Assembly: GCF_900010755.1 (NCBI RefSeq) | Contig: NZ_CZJT01000103.1 | Span: 310,001 to 374,000 of the forward strand | DNA length: 64,000 nt | From: Paeniglutamicibacter antarcticus | GTDB lineage: Bacteria; Actinomycetota; Actinomycetes; Actinomycetales; Micrococcaceae | Direction: 5' to 3' | Shown here: piece after piece, positions 1-7,154 of the stretch | How positions within the stretch are numbered: the first letter of the stretch is position 1 | Layout: each line of letters starts with the position of its first letter | Program-made: the position numbers and the translations under genes | Notes under the pieces: generated by a model | Seen by the model: only the letters and a program-made list of their open reading frames with translations | Told to the model about the DNA's origin: nothing | The model's database searches: none

Positions 1-521
1 GCAAGGTTGTAGCGTTGCGGTCCGCGCGGCCAGCGCATGGCATTGGCCCGTTCATTGACCACCGCATCAAAACCGGCACTGAACACCCCGGCAACATACC
101 TGCTACCAAATGCACCGCTCACCCATGCTGCATCCACCGGCTGCGGACCCGTTTCCAAGGCACGAACAATGCGTTCAACCGCGATTTCCGGACGCTTCGG
201 GTTCAGTCCAAGCATGCGGGCGAAATCGTTCCTGGTGCCGGCCGGAACCACGCCCAGGGGGGTTCCGGTGGTGGCAACCGCGTTGAATCCCAACTGAACC
301 ATGCCATCCCCGCCGAGCACCACCAAGGCACGCACCCCGGCTTTCACCCGGAGGGCGGTCTCCCGCTGTAGTTGCCCAAAGCTTGGAGCCTCAAGCAACT
401 CCGCGTCAATGCCGCGCTCACGCAGGGCGAGCATGGTCCGTTAGACTGCGTTGCTGCCGCGGCCAGTGCCGGCGCTTCGGTTGGCAACGACGAGGACGCG
501 GCGAATATTATCCGTGGGCAT
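1..521 (-). pseudogene. Diacylglycerol kinase / YegS-like lipid kinase, 5' part, interrupted by an in-frame stop
   Basis: Read on the minus strand from ATG at 521, this frame encodes a typical lipid-kinase N-terminus (MPTDNIRRVLVVANRSAG), then the nucleotide-binding motif VLGGDGM and the PAGTRNDFAR motif of the DAGK catalytic domain. It continues to the window edge, so the 3' end is missing. Codon 27 is TAA (441-443 on the plus strand), between SNAV and RTMLALRERG, although homology runs straight through it. The next in-frame ATG (434) would drop the first beta strand and the N-R/P-x-S-G motif. Members of this family phosphorylate diacylglycerol or related lipids at the membrane. The simplest reading is a nonsense-mutated gene or a base-calling error, where a single TAA/CAA difference would restore Gln. 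The family call is secure; the inactivation is not. Confidence 0.8.
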
Positions 522-633
522 CCGCCGAAATTACGTGGTTACCGCGCCGCGCGCAAGCCCATGACGTGTTTTGATCAACCATTGCCTTCTTGTGCGACCA
601 GAAACATACTCGAAGCGCGGCTGATCACCGTTT

Positions 634-1119
634 TCATGGTTTGGCGGCAGCTACTTGCGCATAGGCCGCCAGGAACTCCCCGGAGGATTCGACGCTGACC
701 GTGTACCGGCGCCCGTCCCGCATGGCGATCGTTACCTGGGGTCCCCCACTGACGAAGGCGCGGTGCCCCTTGGCAACCAGGCGCAGCCCGTAGCCTCCGG
801 TGAACAAGCTCGGATCATCAAACACGTTTTGGACCTCATCCAGGCGCAGCGTCGCCCGGAAGACCTTCATGCAGGAGACATCAATCCCGTCACCGGTGAT
901 TTCGGTGCGCGTGGTCATGGTCAACGGCAACAGGTAGATCCCCAAGGCGGCGGCCAGGGCCACCCCTGTACCCAGCAGGTTCCCCCGGAGGTCCTCTTGG
1001 CCGCCGGCAAAGGCCATCAGCACGGCAACCAGCACCATGATTCCGGCCAGCACCTTGAAGATCAGCCGCACTTGGGAATCGGCGCGGACCACGGAAACGA
1101 ACTTCGGGGCAACACTCAT
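634..1119 (-). CDS. Small PH-like membrane protein of unknown function
   Basis: 161 residues from an ATG at 1119. Two hydrophobic helices at about residues 18-38 and 47-67 are followed by a soluble beta-rich tail (MTTRTEITGDGIDVS onward) resembling the short bacterial PH-like domains found after paired membrane helices. The long upstream extension in the same frame lacks a better start. It is divergent from the J-domain gene, with about 110 bp between the starts. No catalytic residues are visible. The protein probably sits in the cytoplasmic membrane with its C-terminal domain in the cytosol. The PH assignment rests on pattern only. Confidence 0.7.
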   Translation of the reverse strand: MSVAPKFVSVVRADSQVRLIFKVLAGIMVLVAVLMAFAGGQEDLRGNLLGTGVALAAALGIYLLPLTMTTRTEITGDGIDVSCMKVFRATLRLDEVQNVFDDPSLFTGGYGLRLVAKGHRAFVSGGPQVTIAMRDGRRYTVSVESSGEFLAAYAQVAAAKP

Positions 1120-1231
1120 GCATCGAGTCTTCCAGCCAAGGCCCCGGTGGCCAAGTTCCACGTCAGCACGGCCAACCGGTAGAATTTTTAGCAACATCCG
1201 CTCCGCTTCACCAACGAAAGGTTTTGAACCC

Positions 1232-2176
1232 GTGGCCCAGCGTCGAACCCACTATGAAGTACTGGGGATCCCGCGTACCGCCGGCATTACGGAGATCAAG
1301 ACCGCCTACCGCAAGGCAGCCCGGCTCACGCACCCGGACCACGGGGGCGATGCAGCTGCCTTCGGCGAGGTAACGCTCGCCTACGAAACCCTCATCGACC
1401 CGGCATCCCGGCAACGCTACGATCGCAGTTACGGCACCGAATCCAGTTACCTGCGCGGCAAGGCCCCCGCCCAGGAGTCCAACGGCGCCGGCTACGGGAC
1501 CGCAGGATCTGCCTCCTCGATGCGCTTTGAGTCCAACGCCCCGCGTTCCTCGGCCACCGACGCCACCATTTTCGTTCCGCCGCTGCTTGAATCCCCCGAC
1601 TCGCCCCTGGACAAGGCCAAGTCGATTCAGCAGGTCCACGGGGCACCGCGCAAGCGCGGCATCTTCGGCGCCCAGGCCCGGCTGGCCCGCGAGGCCCGCA
1701 CCATCCAATTGCTTTCGCGCCAACTGCTCCCCGTGCTGCCCTCCACGCGCCTGGTCAATGGGCTGCACTCCCCGGGCGGTGGCTACATCGACCACGCACT
1801 GCTCGGCGGCTACCGGCTGGCCATCGTGCACTCGATGCGCCTGCCCAAGGGCGTCTACCGGTGGGACGGAGCCTCGCTCTTCCGCGACGGCAAGCACATC
1901 GACCCGCCGCAGATCGCCCCCTCGGTGCATAAGATGCAGTCGCTGTTCCCGGAGCTGAACGTCACCGGGTGGACAGTCATCCACTCCCCGGACGGCAACC
2001 TGCACGAACCCGTCATCGATTACGCCCGCGGCGGGGAACCCAGCCCCACCAGCACCTCGAATGTAGTCAATGCCGTGAACCTGGTCCGCGAACTGAAAAT
2101 GTTCCTGGGCACCGGCCCGGCCCCGAATGTGGTTGACCGTTCGGTGCTGGCCCGACTGCTCGGCGGCATGTACTAA
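1232..2176 (+). CDS. J-domain protein with a NERD-like C-terminal region
   Basis: 314 residues from a GTG at 1232, preceded by GAAAGG. Residues 1-65 form a J domain (HYEVLGIPRTAG, then the HPD motif in RLTHPDHGG), which should stimulate a DnaK-type Hsp70. There is no Gly/Phe region, zinc-finger CxxCxGxG repeat or DnaJ C-terminal peptide-binding domain, so this is a class C J protein. Residues 65-130 look disordered. From about residue 145 (GIFGAQARLAREART) the pattern resembles a nuclease-related (NERD) fold: an Asp in GYIDHALL, then AIVHSMRLPKGVYRW where active NERD proteins have an E-x-K strand. The E-x-K is not present here. The J domain is certain; the second domain is inference. Confidence 0.85.
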   Translation: MAQRRTHYEVLGIPRTAGITEIKTAYRKAARLTHPDHGGDAAAFGEVTLAYETLIDPASRQRYDRSYGTESSYLRGKAPAQESNGAGYGTAGSASSMRFESNAPRSSATDATIFVPPLLESPDSPLDKAKSIQQVHGAPRKRGIFGAQARLAREARTIQLLSRQLLPVLPSTRLVNGLHSPGGGYIDHALLGGYRLAIVHSMRLPKGVYRWDGASLFRDGKHIDPPQIAPSVHKMQSLFPELNVTGWTVIHSPDGNLHEPVIDYARGGEPSPTSTSNVVNAVNLVRELKMFLGTGPAPNVVDRSVLARLLGGMY

Positions 2177-2245
2177 ACGTCCCGGGGCCTCCCGCTCCCC
2201 GTTGACACCCCCATAATCCCCCCAAGTACCCAAAGGTTGAACCCA

Positions 2246-2722
2246 GTGTTTCGAATCCTCTTCTACACCCCCGAAATCCCCGGCAACACCGGCAACGCCA
2301 TCCGCCTGGCAGCTGTGACCGGGGCGGAACTGCACCTGGTGGAGCCGCTGGGCTTCGATTTTGAGGACTCCAAGCTGCGCCGCGCGGGCCTGGATTACCA
2401 TGACCTCGCCGTGGTCACGGTGCACAAGGACCTCGAGTCCGCGTGGGCCGCACTGGCCCCCGAGCGTGTGTTTGCCTTCACATCAGAGGGCGAGACCCTC
2501 TACACGGATATTGCCTACCATCCGGGCGACGTGTTGATGTTCGGACCCGAATCGGTGGGCCTTCCCGCGGAGGTCAAGGCCGACGAGCACGTCACTTCCA
2601 CCGTGCGTTTGCCCATGTTGGAAGCGCGTCGCTCGCTGAACCTTGCCAATTCCGCGTCCATCGCACTGTACGAGGCTTGGCGCCAACACGGCTTCGCGGC
2701 CCCCGCCGCACCCGCCCTCTAG
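2246..2722 (+). CDS. trmL: tRNA (cytidine/uridine-34-2'-O)-methyltransferase, TrmL family
   Basis: SPOUT-class RNA methyltransferase of about 158 residues, the usual size for TrmL. Signature segments are PEIPGNTGNAIRLA at the N-terminus, LMFGPESVGLP in the middle and RSLNLANSASIALYE in the C-terminal knot that binds S-adenosylmethionine. TrmL methylates the ribose of the wobble base in certain leucine tRNAs. The GTG at 2246 is preferred over the TTG at 2237 because AAAGG (2232-2236) lies nine bases upstream of it. The gene stands 69 bp after the J-domain gene on the same strand and may share its transcript. Substrate position is inferred from the family. Confidence 0.92.
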   Translation: MFRILFYTPEIPGNTGNAIRLAAVTGAELHLVEPLGFDFEDSKLRRAGLDYHDLAVVTVHKDLESAWAALAPERVFAFTSEGETLYTDIAYHPGDVLMFGPESVGLPAEVKADEHVTSTVRLPMLEARRSLNLANSASIALYEAWRQHGFAAPAAPAL

Positions 2723-2840
2723 CAGGCGACACGCCAAGCCTCCCATGCGGCCGGCACACATTTAACACATAGCCTTTTCCCCTATGCTTACTGGTGGCCT
2801 GACCCGGCCCACCCAAAACCTCTCCCAAGGATGGCAATTC

Positions 2841-3392
2841 ATGAGCGGCACCGATCCTGAGCACCTCGAGTATCGTGGCGATGACAACGACGAGGACCTC
2901 GGCATGGATCTTGTGGACCAGGTCTCCACGGATGCTGAGAGCACCCGCAAACCGCTGAAGAAGTGGGTCTTCGTGCTCGCCGGCTTTGCAGTGATCCTGA
3001 TCGGCGTGGTGATCCTGTTGGCAAACCTGGTTCCCAAGGACTACGTTTCCCAGGTCGATGGCGCCAAGGACAAGGTGGTTGTCCAGGCCGACATCGATAA
3101 CGGCGGGCACGCGGTGCTCTCCACGTCCGCCAAGGCGGACGCCGGCTCACTGGTGCTGACCGGGCTTCCCACCCTTGACCCCACCGAGCGCTACACCATC
3201 TGGCTCATCCAGGCCGAGTCGGACCGCCCGACCCGCCTGGCAACCATTGACGCCGGCGCACAGGGTGCCTCCGAAGGCTTCAACGGCGTGGCCACCGTCG
3301 GCTCCGTGATGTTGACCGTCGAACCGTCCGAGGGCAGCACGTCCCCCTCCGACGAACCGCTGCTGCTGCTGGAAACCCCAGCCGCGAAGTAA
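2841..3392 (+). CDS. Membrane protein with RskA-type anti-sigma-K C-terminal domain
   Basis: 183 residues from ATG 2841, with AAGGA about nine bases upstream. An acidic cytosolic N-terminus of about 40 residues is followed by one membrane helix (about 41-62) and an extracellular domain. Segments such as YTIWLIQ and VMLTVEPSEGSTSPSDEP match the C-terminal domain of RskA-like anti-sigma factors. The N-terminal cytosolic region lacks the His/Cys zinc-binding anti-sigma motif, and no sigma-factor gene is adjacent. It therefore either regulates something other than a neighbouring ECF sigma factor or has lost that function. A 15-bp hairpin terminator follows the stop codon. Confidence 0.8.
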   Translation: MSGTDPEHLEYRGDDNDEDLGMDLVDQVSTDAESTRKPLKKWVFVLAGFAVILIGVVILLANLVPKDYVSQVDGAKDKVVVQADIDNGGHAVLSTSAKADAGSLVLTGLPTLDPTERYTIWLIQAESDRPTRLATIDAGAQGASEGFNGVATVGSVMLTVEPSEGSTSPSDEPLLLLETPAAK

Positions 3393-3410
3393 CGCGCAAG
3401 CACTCGATTT

Positions 3411-3443
3411 CAAGACGCCCCGGCCTTTGGCCGGGGCGTCTTG
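3411..3443 (+). terminator. Rho-independent terminator after the RskA-like gene
   Basis: Perfect 15-bp inverted repeat (CAAGACGCCCCGGCC and its complement) with a TTT loop. Its last three bases are the first three of the MerR-gene -35 box, so termination and initiation signals abut. Confidence 0.85.
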
Positions 3444-3471
3444 ACGTTAACGCAACGTCAACTTCTAGGCT
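3441..3471 (+). promoter_or_regulatory. MerR-type autoregulated promoter with palindromic operator
   Basis: A -35-like TTGACG (3441-3446) and a -10-like TAGGCT (3466-3471) are separated by 19 bp, the long spacer typical of MerR-controlled promoters. Between them is a perfect 8-bp inverted repeat, TTGACGTT (3441-3448) and AACGTCAA (3454-3461). Transcription would begin within a base or two of the ATG at 3479, and no Shine-Dalgarno sequence is present, so the mRNA should be leaderless. Confidence 0.75.
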
Positions 3472-3478
3472 GGGTCCC

Positions 3479-4267
3479 ATGACGCAAAACCACCCCGCCG
3501 GATACGGCATCTCGCAGCTGGCCAAGGATTCGGGCATCAGCACCCGCACCCTGCGCCACTACGATTCCATCGGCCTGCTGGCCCCCGCTTTTACCGCGGC
3601 GAATGGCTACAGGTTCTACGGCCAGCCTGAAGTATTGCGTTTGCAGCGCATCTTGCTGCTCAAGGACCTGGGCCTGCCCCTGGACACCATTGCTTCGGTG
3701 CTCGACGGGAAAGCCGATGAACTGGCCGCCCTGTCCGCGCACGCAGCCTGGCTGGATGCCGAGCGCGCGCGGCTCACCGCCATGGCAGCCACCATCCGCA
3801 CCACCATCGAACACCTTCAAGCAGGAGAAAACATGAACCCGGAACAGGCCTTCAGCGGCTTTGCGCCCAACCCCTACCAGGCCGAGGCACGTCAGCGTTG
3901 GGGCGATGCCGCGATCCAGGATAGCAACGCAAAGCTGCAGGCGCTGGGCCCCGACGGCCAGGCCCGCCTGTTGGCGGAGCACGAGTCGATCGCCAATGAC
4001 CTGTACGCGGCGCTGTGCGCGGGTTTGGGCCCCGGGGACGGCGCGGTGCAGGGGATCATCGCCCGGCACCATGAATGGGTCTGCCACAGCTGGACCCCCA
4101 CCGCCGAGGCCTACGCGGGCCTGGGCGAAATGTATGTGGCCGATGCCCGCTTCACGGCCGCCTACGACGCACCGAAGAACGCCGCCGCCCGTCCGGGCAC
4201 CGCGGCACTGCTGGCGGCGGCCATGGCCAGCTACGTCGAGCTCACCCCGGAGCGCTTCGCGCAGTAA
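3479..4267 (+). CDS. MerR family regulator with TipAS effector domain
   Basis: 262 residues. Residues 8-80 are a MerR winged helix (YGISQLAKDSGISTRTLRHYD), followed by a dimerisation helix ending near residue 118. The C-terminal half (about 120-262) resembles the TipAS antibiotic-recognition domain: EQAFSGF, then HHEWVCHSWTPT and a helical tail. TipA-type proteins bind thiopeptides or other amphipathic drugs and untwist promoters with 19-bp spacers. Its own promoter has that geometry, which suggests autoregulation. No resistance or efflux gene is adjacent, so the target may be itself or distant. The ligand is unknown. Confidence 0.9.
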   Translation: MTQNHPAGYGISQLAKDSGISTRTLRHYDSIGLLAPAFTAANGYRFYGQPEVLRLQRILLLKDLGLPLDTIASVLDGKADELAALSAHAAWLDAERARLTAMAATIRTTIEHLQAGENMNPEQAFSGFAPNPYQAEARQRWGDAAIQDSNAKLQALGPDGQARLLAEHESIANDLYAALCAGLGPGDGAVQGIIARHHEWVCHSWTPTAEAYAGLGEMYVADARFTAAYDAPKNAAARPGTAALLAAAMASYVELTPERFAQ

Positions 4268-4328
4268 TTTCGTTCAGAAATTTCATGAGGTGGCTGCCCG
4301 CTGGGCAACGACGGGCGGTCCGCCAATC

Positions 4329-4368
4329 ACAAAGGTCGGGCGTGGATATCCACGCCCGAACTTTGTGT
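4329..4368. terminator. Bidirectional terminator between the MerR gene and the PIG-L gene
   Basis: 18-bp inverted repeat with one mismatch and an ATAT loop (arms 4329-4346 and 4351-4368). It serves the two converging genes. Confidence 0.8.
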
Positions 4369-4409
4369 CTGGTGCAGGGGCCTACCGCCGTCCGGAAACG
4401 GCGTCCGGG

Positions 4410-5165
4410 TCAGAACCCCGCGATGGTGTCGGCCGCGTTCACGGCGACCACGTGGAAGGCCTCGGCCAGCGAGCCGTCTTTCATGCCGTATTCCCTGCCC
4501 TTGGCCAGGCACTGGGTCCGCACGTAGTGTTCCATCGCCGGCACGTCCGGGTGCTGGCTCAGGTGCTGGCGCAGCGCCTCGATCTTCAGCCCGAAAACCG
4601 AAGTGATGTCCACCGCGTGGTTTTCGCGTTCGGCCGGAGCCCCGTAGAGCCACAGCCACGCCAGCTTGTACGCGTGCAGCCCGGCGGCCTCTAGCTCCGG
4701 GTAGGAGAACGGGTTCTCCACGGCCGGGTAGATCGCCCGGGTCACCGCCTCGCCGCAGGCCAGGTGGTCCGGGTGCGAGCGCTGGATGCGCTCCCAATTC
4801 CGTTCCGGGTGCATGGCAAGCACCACGTCCGGGCGCACGGTGCGGATCAGCTCGACGACCTGCTTCATCACCGCGTGGGTGGGTTCCAGGAAGCCATCGC
4901 GTTCGCCCATGAAATGGACGCTCTCCACGCCCACCAAGGCCGCTGCGGCACGCTGCTCCGCGTGCCGGGTTTCAGTGATTTCCTCCGCGGTGCGCTCATC
5001 GAACCCGCCGGCATCGCCGTCGGTCATGATGCAGTATTCGACGTGCACGCCGGCGGCCGTCCATGCGGCCACGGTGCCCGAGGCACCAAAGTCAAGGTCA
5101 TCGGGGTGCGCACCGAAGCACAGCACGCGTTTGACCTGTTGGATTGCTGGGTCAAAGATGCCCAT
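4410..5165 (-). CDS. PIG-L / LmbE-like N-acetylglucosaminyl deacetylase family protein
   Basis: 251 residues. The N-terminal metal-binding motif GAHPDDLDFGASGT and the later SHPDH motif are the zinc ligands and catalytic Asp of PIG-L deacetylases. The family includes MshB and Mca of mycothiol metabolism as well as deacetylases acting on other sugars; this sequence alone does not decide the substrate. It starts five bases after the etfA stop and reads in the same direction, so it is the last gene of an etfB-etfA-pigL operon. The role of a deacetylase beside an electron-transfer flavoprotein is not obvious. Confidence 0.88.
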   Translation of the reverse strand: MGIFDPAIQQVKRVLCFGAHPDDLDFGASGTVAAWTAAGVHVEYCIMTDGDAGGFDERTAEEITETRHAEQRAAAALVGVESVHFMGERDGFLEPTHAVMKQVVELIRTVRPDVVLAMHPERNWERIQRSHPDHLACGEAVTRAIYPAVENPFSYPELEAAGLHAYKLAWLWLYGAPAERENHAVDITSVFGLKIEALRQHLSQHPDVPAMEHYVRTQCLAKGREYGMKDGSLAEAFHVVAVNAADTIAGF

Positions 5166-5170
5166 GCGCG

Positions 5171-6127
5171 CTAGCCCTTGCGCCTGCGGATTTCGGCCGC
5201 GGCCTGCGGCAGCACCGTGGCCAGGTCGCCAACGATGCCCAGGTCCGCGATCTCGAACACCGGGGCATCCGGGTCCTTGTTCACCGCAACGATGTACGTG
5301 GAGGACTGCATGCCTGCCTTCTGCTGGATGGCACCTGAAATCCCCGCCGAGATGTACAGCTGCGGGGAGACCGTCTTCCCGGTCTGCCCCACCTGTGCTC
5401 CGTGGTCAATCCAGCCGGCGTCGGTTGCCGCACGCGAGGCGCCGATGGCGGCCCCCAGCGCATCGGCCAGGTCCTCGACCGGGCCAAAGTCCCCGTCGAC
5501 GCCGCGGCCGCCCGCTACCACAAAGCGGGCCTCGGTGAGTTCCGGGCGTCCCGAGGCGGTGCGCGCCTCGGAGCCGGTGACGGTTGCCACCGCGCCTGAT
5601 TCGCCAGGCTCAAGGACCCTCAGCGGTGCCGCAGCTACCGCGGCCGGCTCCTGGGCGGGCAGCTGGACGCTGTTTGGTTTCACGGTGACCAGGGCCGGGC
5701 CGCGGGTGGCCTTCACGCGCACCGTGTAGCTTCCGGCGAGCACCGACTTGCTGACCACCAGGTCCACGTCGATGTCGATGGCGTCGGTGATGACCCCTGC
5801 ATCCAGTTTCACCCCGGCGCGGGCGGCTACCTCGCGGCCCTGGATGTCGTTGGGCAGCAGGATGAGTGTTGCCCCGGATTCCTTGGCGGCAGCGGCCAGC
5901 AGTGCGGCATCGGGTGCCACCAATCCGTTGGTCGCATCCGCGCTGTAGAAGCCGCTGGCTCCCCAGGCGCTCAACCCTGCCCGGGCTTCCTCGTCGGCAA
6001 TCGCGTCGGGCGAGGTTCCCAACACCACTGAAACCTCGCCCAGGCGTGCGGCAAGGGTCAGCAGTTCGCGCTGTGATTTGCTGGGTGAAGCAGCGGGCAC
6101 CGGTACGTAAACAAGAATGTTTGTCAT
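5171..6127 (-). CDS. etfA: Electron transfer flavoprotein alpha subunit
   Basis: 318 residues, normal for EtfA. The C-terminal FAD-binding domain is clear: VVAGGRGV, then [45 protein letters not shown] sequence (here [12 protein letters not shown]), then [21 protein letters not shown]. EtfAB carries electrons from acyl-CoA and related dehydrogenases to the quinone pool. An AGGGGAAAA stretch lies just before the ATG. It follows etfB by 20 bp and precedes the PIG-L gene by five. Confidence 0.95.
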   Translation of the reverse strand: MTNILVYVPVPAASPSKSQRELLTLAARLGEVSVVLGTSPDAIADEEARAGLSAWGASGFYSADATNGLVAPDAALLAAAAKESGATLILLPNDIQGREVAARAGVKLDAGVITDAIDIDVDLVVSKSVLAGSYTVRVKATRGPALVTVKPNSVQLPAQEPAAVAAAPLRVLEPGESGAVATVTGSEARTASGRPELTEARFVVAGGRGVDGDFGPVEDLADALGAAIGASRAATDAGWIDHGAQVGQTGKTVSPQLYISAGISGAIQQKAGMQSSTYIVAVNKDPDAPVFEIADLGIVGDLATVLPQAAAEIRRRKG

Positions 6128-6147
6128 GTTTTTTCCCCTGGAAAAGG

Positions 6148-6969
6148 CTAGATCAGCTTCGCTGCGGCGAGGTAGTCGACGAGTTCGATGCCGGCGTTCC
6201 CGGCGTCGGTGATGATGGTTCCGCTGGTGCGTGCCGGACGCTCGGTTGCTTCAAGCACTTCGGTGGCGGATCCTGCCGCGCCGACCCGTGCGGCATCCAC
6301 ACCGATCTCGGCCAGCGAAAGCACCGTGATCGTCTTTTTCTTCGCGGCCATGATCCCCTTGAAATTCGGGTAGCGCGGCTCGTTGGCCTGGTCGGTGACC
6401 GAGAGCAGCACCGGCAAGCCGGCTTCCAGGTTCAGCGCCGCGTGGTCGGTTTCGCGCACCGCACGCACGGTACTGGAGTCGGCATCAAGTTCAACCTTGG
6501 CCACCTGGGTCAGCTGGGCCAGGCCCAGGCGTTCGGCAAGCTGCGCCGGAACCAGCGAGGTCTCAGCATCCGTGGAAGACATGCCGGTGACAATCACGTC
6601 GAACCCGCCCAGGTGCTTCACGGTTGCGGCCAAGGCCAACGAGGTGGCCCCCGCATCGGATCCGGCCAGCGCGTCATCACACAGGTGCACACCCTCGGTG
6701 GCACCCATCTGCAAGGACTTCTTCACGGCATTCGCGGCAGCCTCCGGGCCCATGCTCAGTGCCGTGACGGTGTTGCCGGCCGCGGCGCCGCCGCGTGATT
6801 CGGCCAGTTGCAGTCCCGCTTCAAGAGCATATTCATCAAGTTCGGAGAGCACCGAGTCCTTGCGCTCCAGGCGCAGCTCGGCACCTCCCAAATGGCGGTC
6901 GAATTGCACGTCCGGCACGTGTTTGACGAGTACGAGGATCCTCAATGGCGTCCCTGTCGACTGGCTCAT
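6148..6969 (-). CDS. etfB: Electron transfer flavoprotein beta subunit
   Basis: 273 residues. It opens with LRILVLVKHVPDVQ and contains LSELDEYALEAGLQLAE, VTALSMGP and the signature VIVTGMSSTDAETSLVPAQLAERLGL, which forms part of the AMP-binding and alpha-subunit interface. It is the first gene of the operon, with GGAAAGG before the ATG. Together with EtfA it forms the soluble heterodimer that shuttles electrons. Confidence 0.95.
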   Translation of the reverse strand: MSQSTGTPLRILVLVKHVPDVQFDRHLGGAELRLERKDSVLSELDEYALEAGLQLAESRGGAAAGNTVTALSMGPEAAANAVKKSLQMGATEGVHLCDDALAGSDAGATSLALAATVKHLGGFDVIVTGMSSTDAETSLVPAQLAERLGLAQLTQVAKVELDADSSTVRAVRETDHAALNLEAGLPVLLSVTDQANEPRYPNFKGIMAAKKKTITVLSLAEIGVDAARVGAAGSATEVLEATERPARTSGTIITDAGNAGIELVDYLAAAKLI

Positions 6970-7079
6970 TGCTGCCTTTCCTAAAAAGTGTCCGTCTTCG
7001 GTGCCCGATGTCTCCCGCAGAGCGGAAGACGCACCCCCTACATGTTAGCCGCGCACCGCGTTCGCCCGCAGCGCACAAA

Positions 7080-7107
7080 CGACGGCCCGGCAACTGCCGG
7101 GCCGTCG
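7080..7107 (-). terminator. Terminator downstream of the HtrA-like gene
   Basis: Inverted repeat with arms CGACGGCCCGGCA and TGCCGGGCCGTCG and a two-base gap. On the minus strand it is followed by GTTTG. It separates the protease gene from the etf operon. Confidence 0.75.
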
Positions 7108-7154
7108 CATGCAATCAATTCCTTGGCCCGGTCACTGCCCGGGCGCGCATCCGC

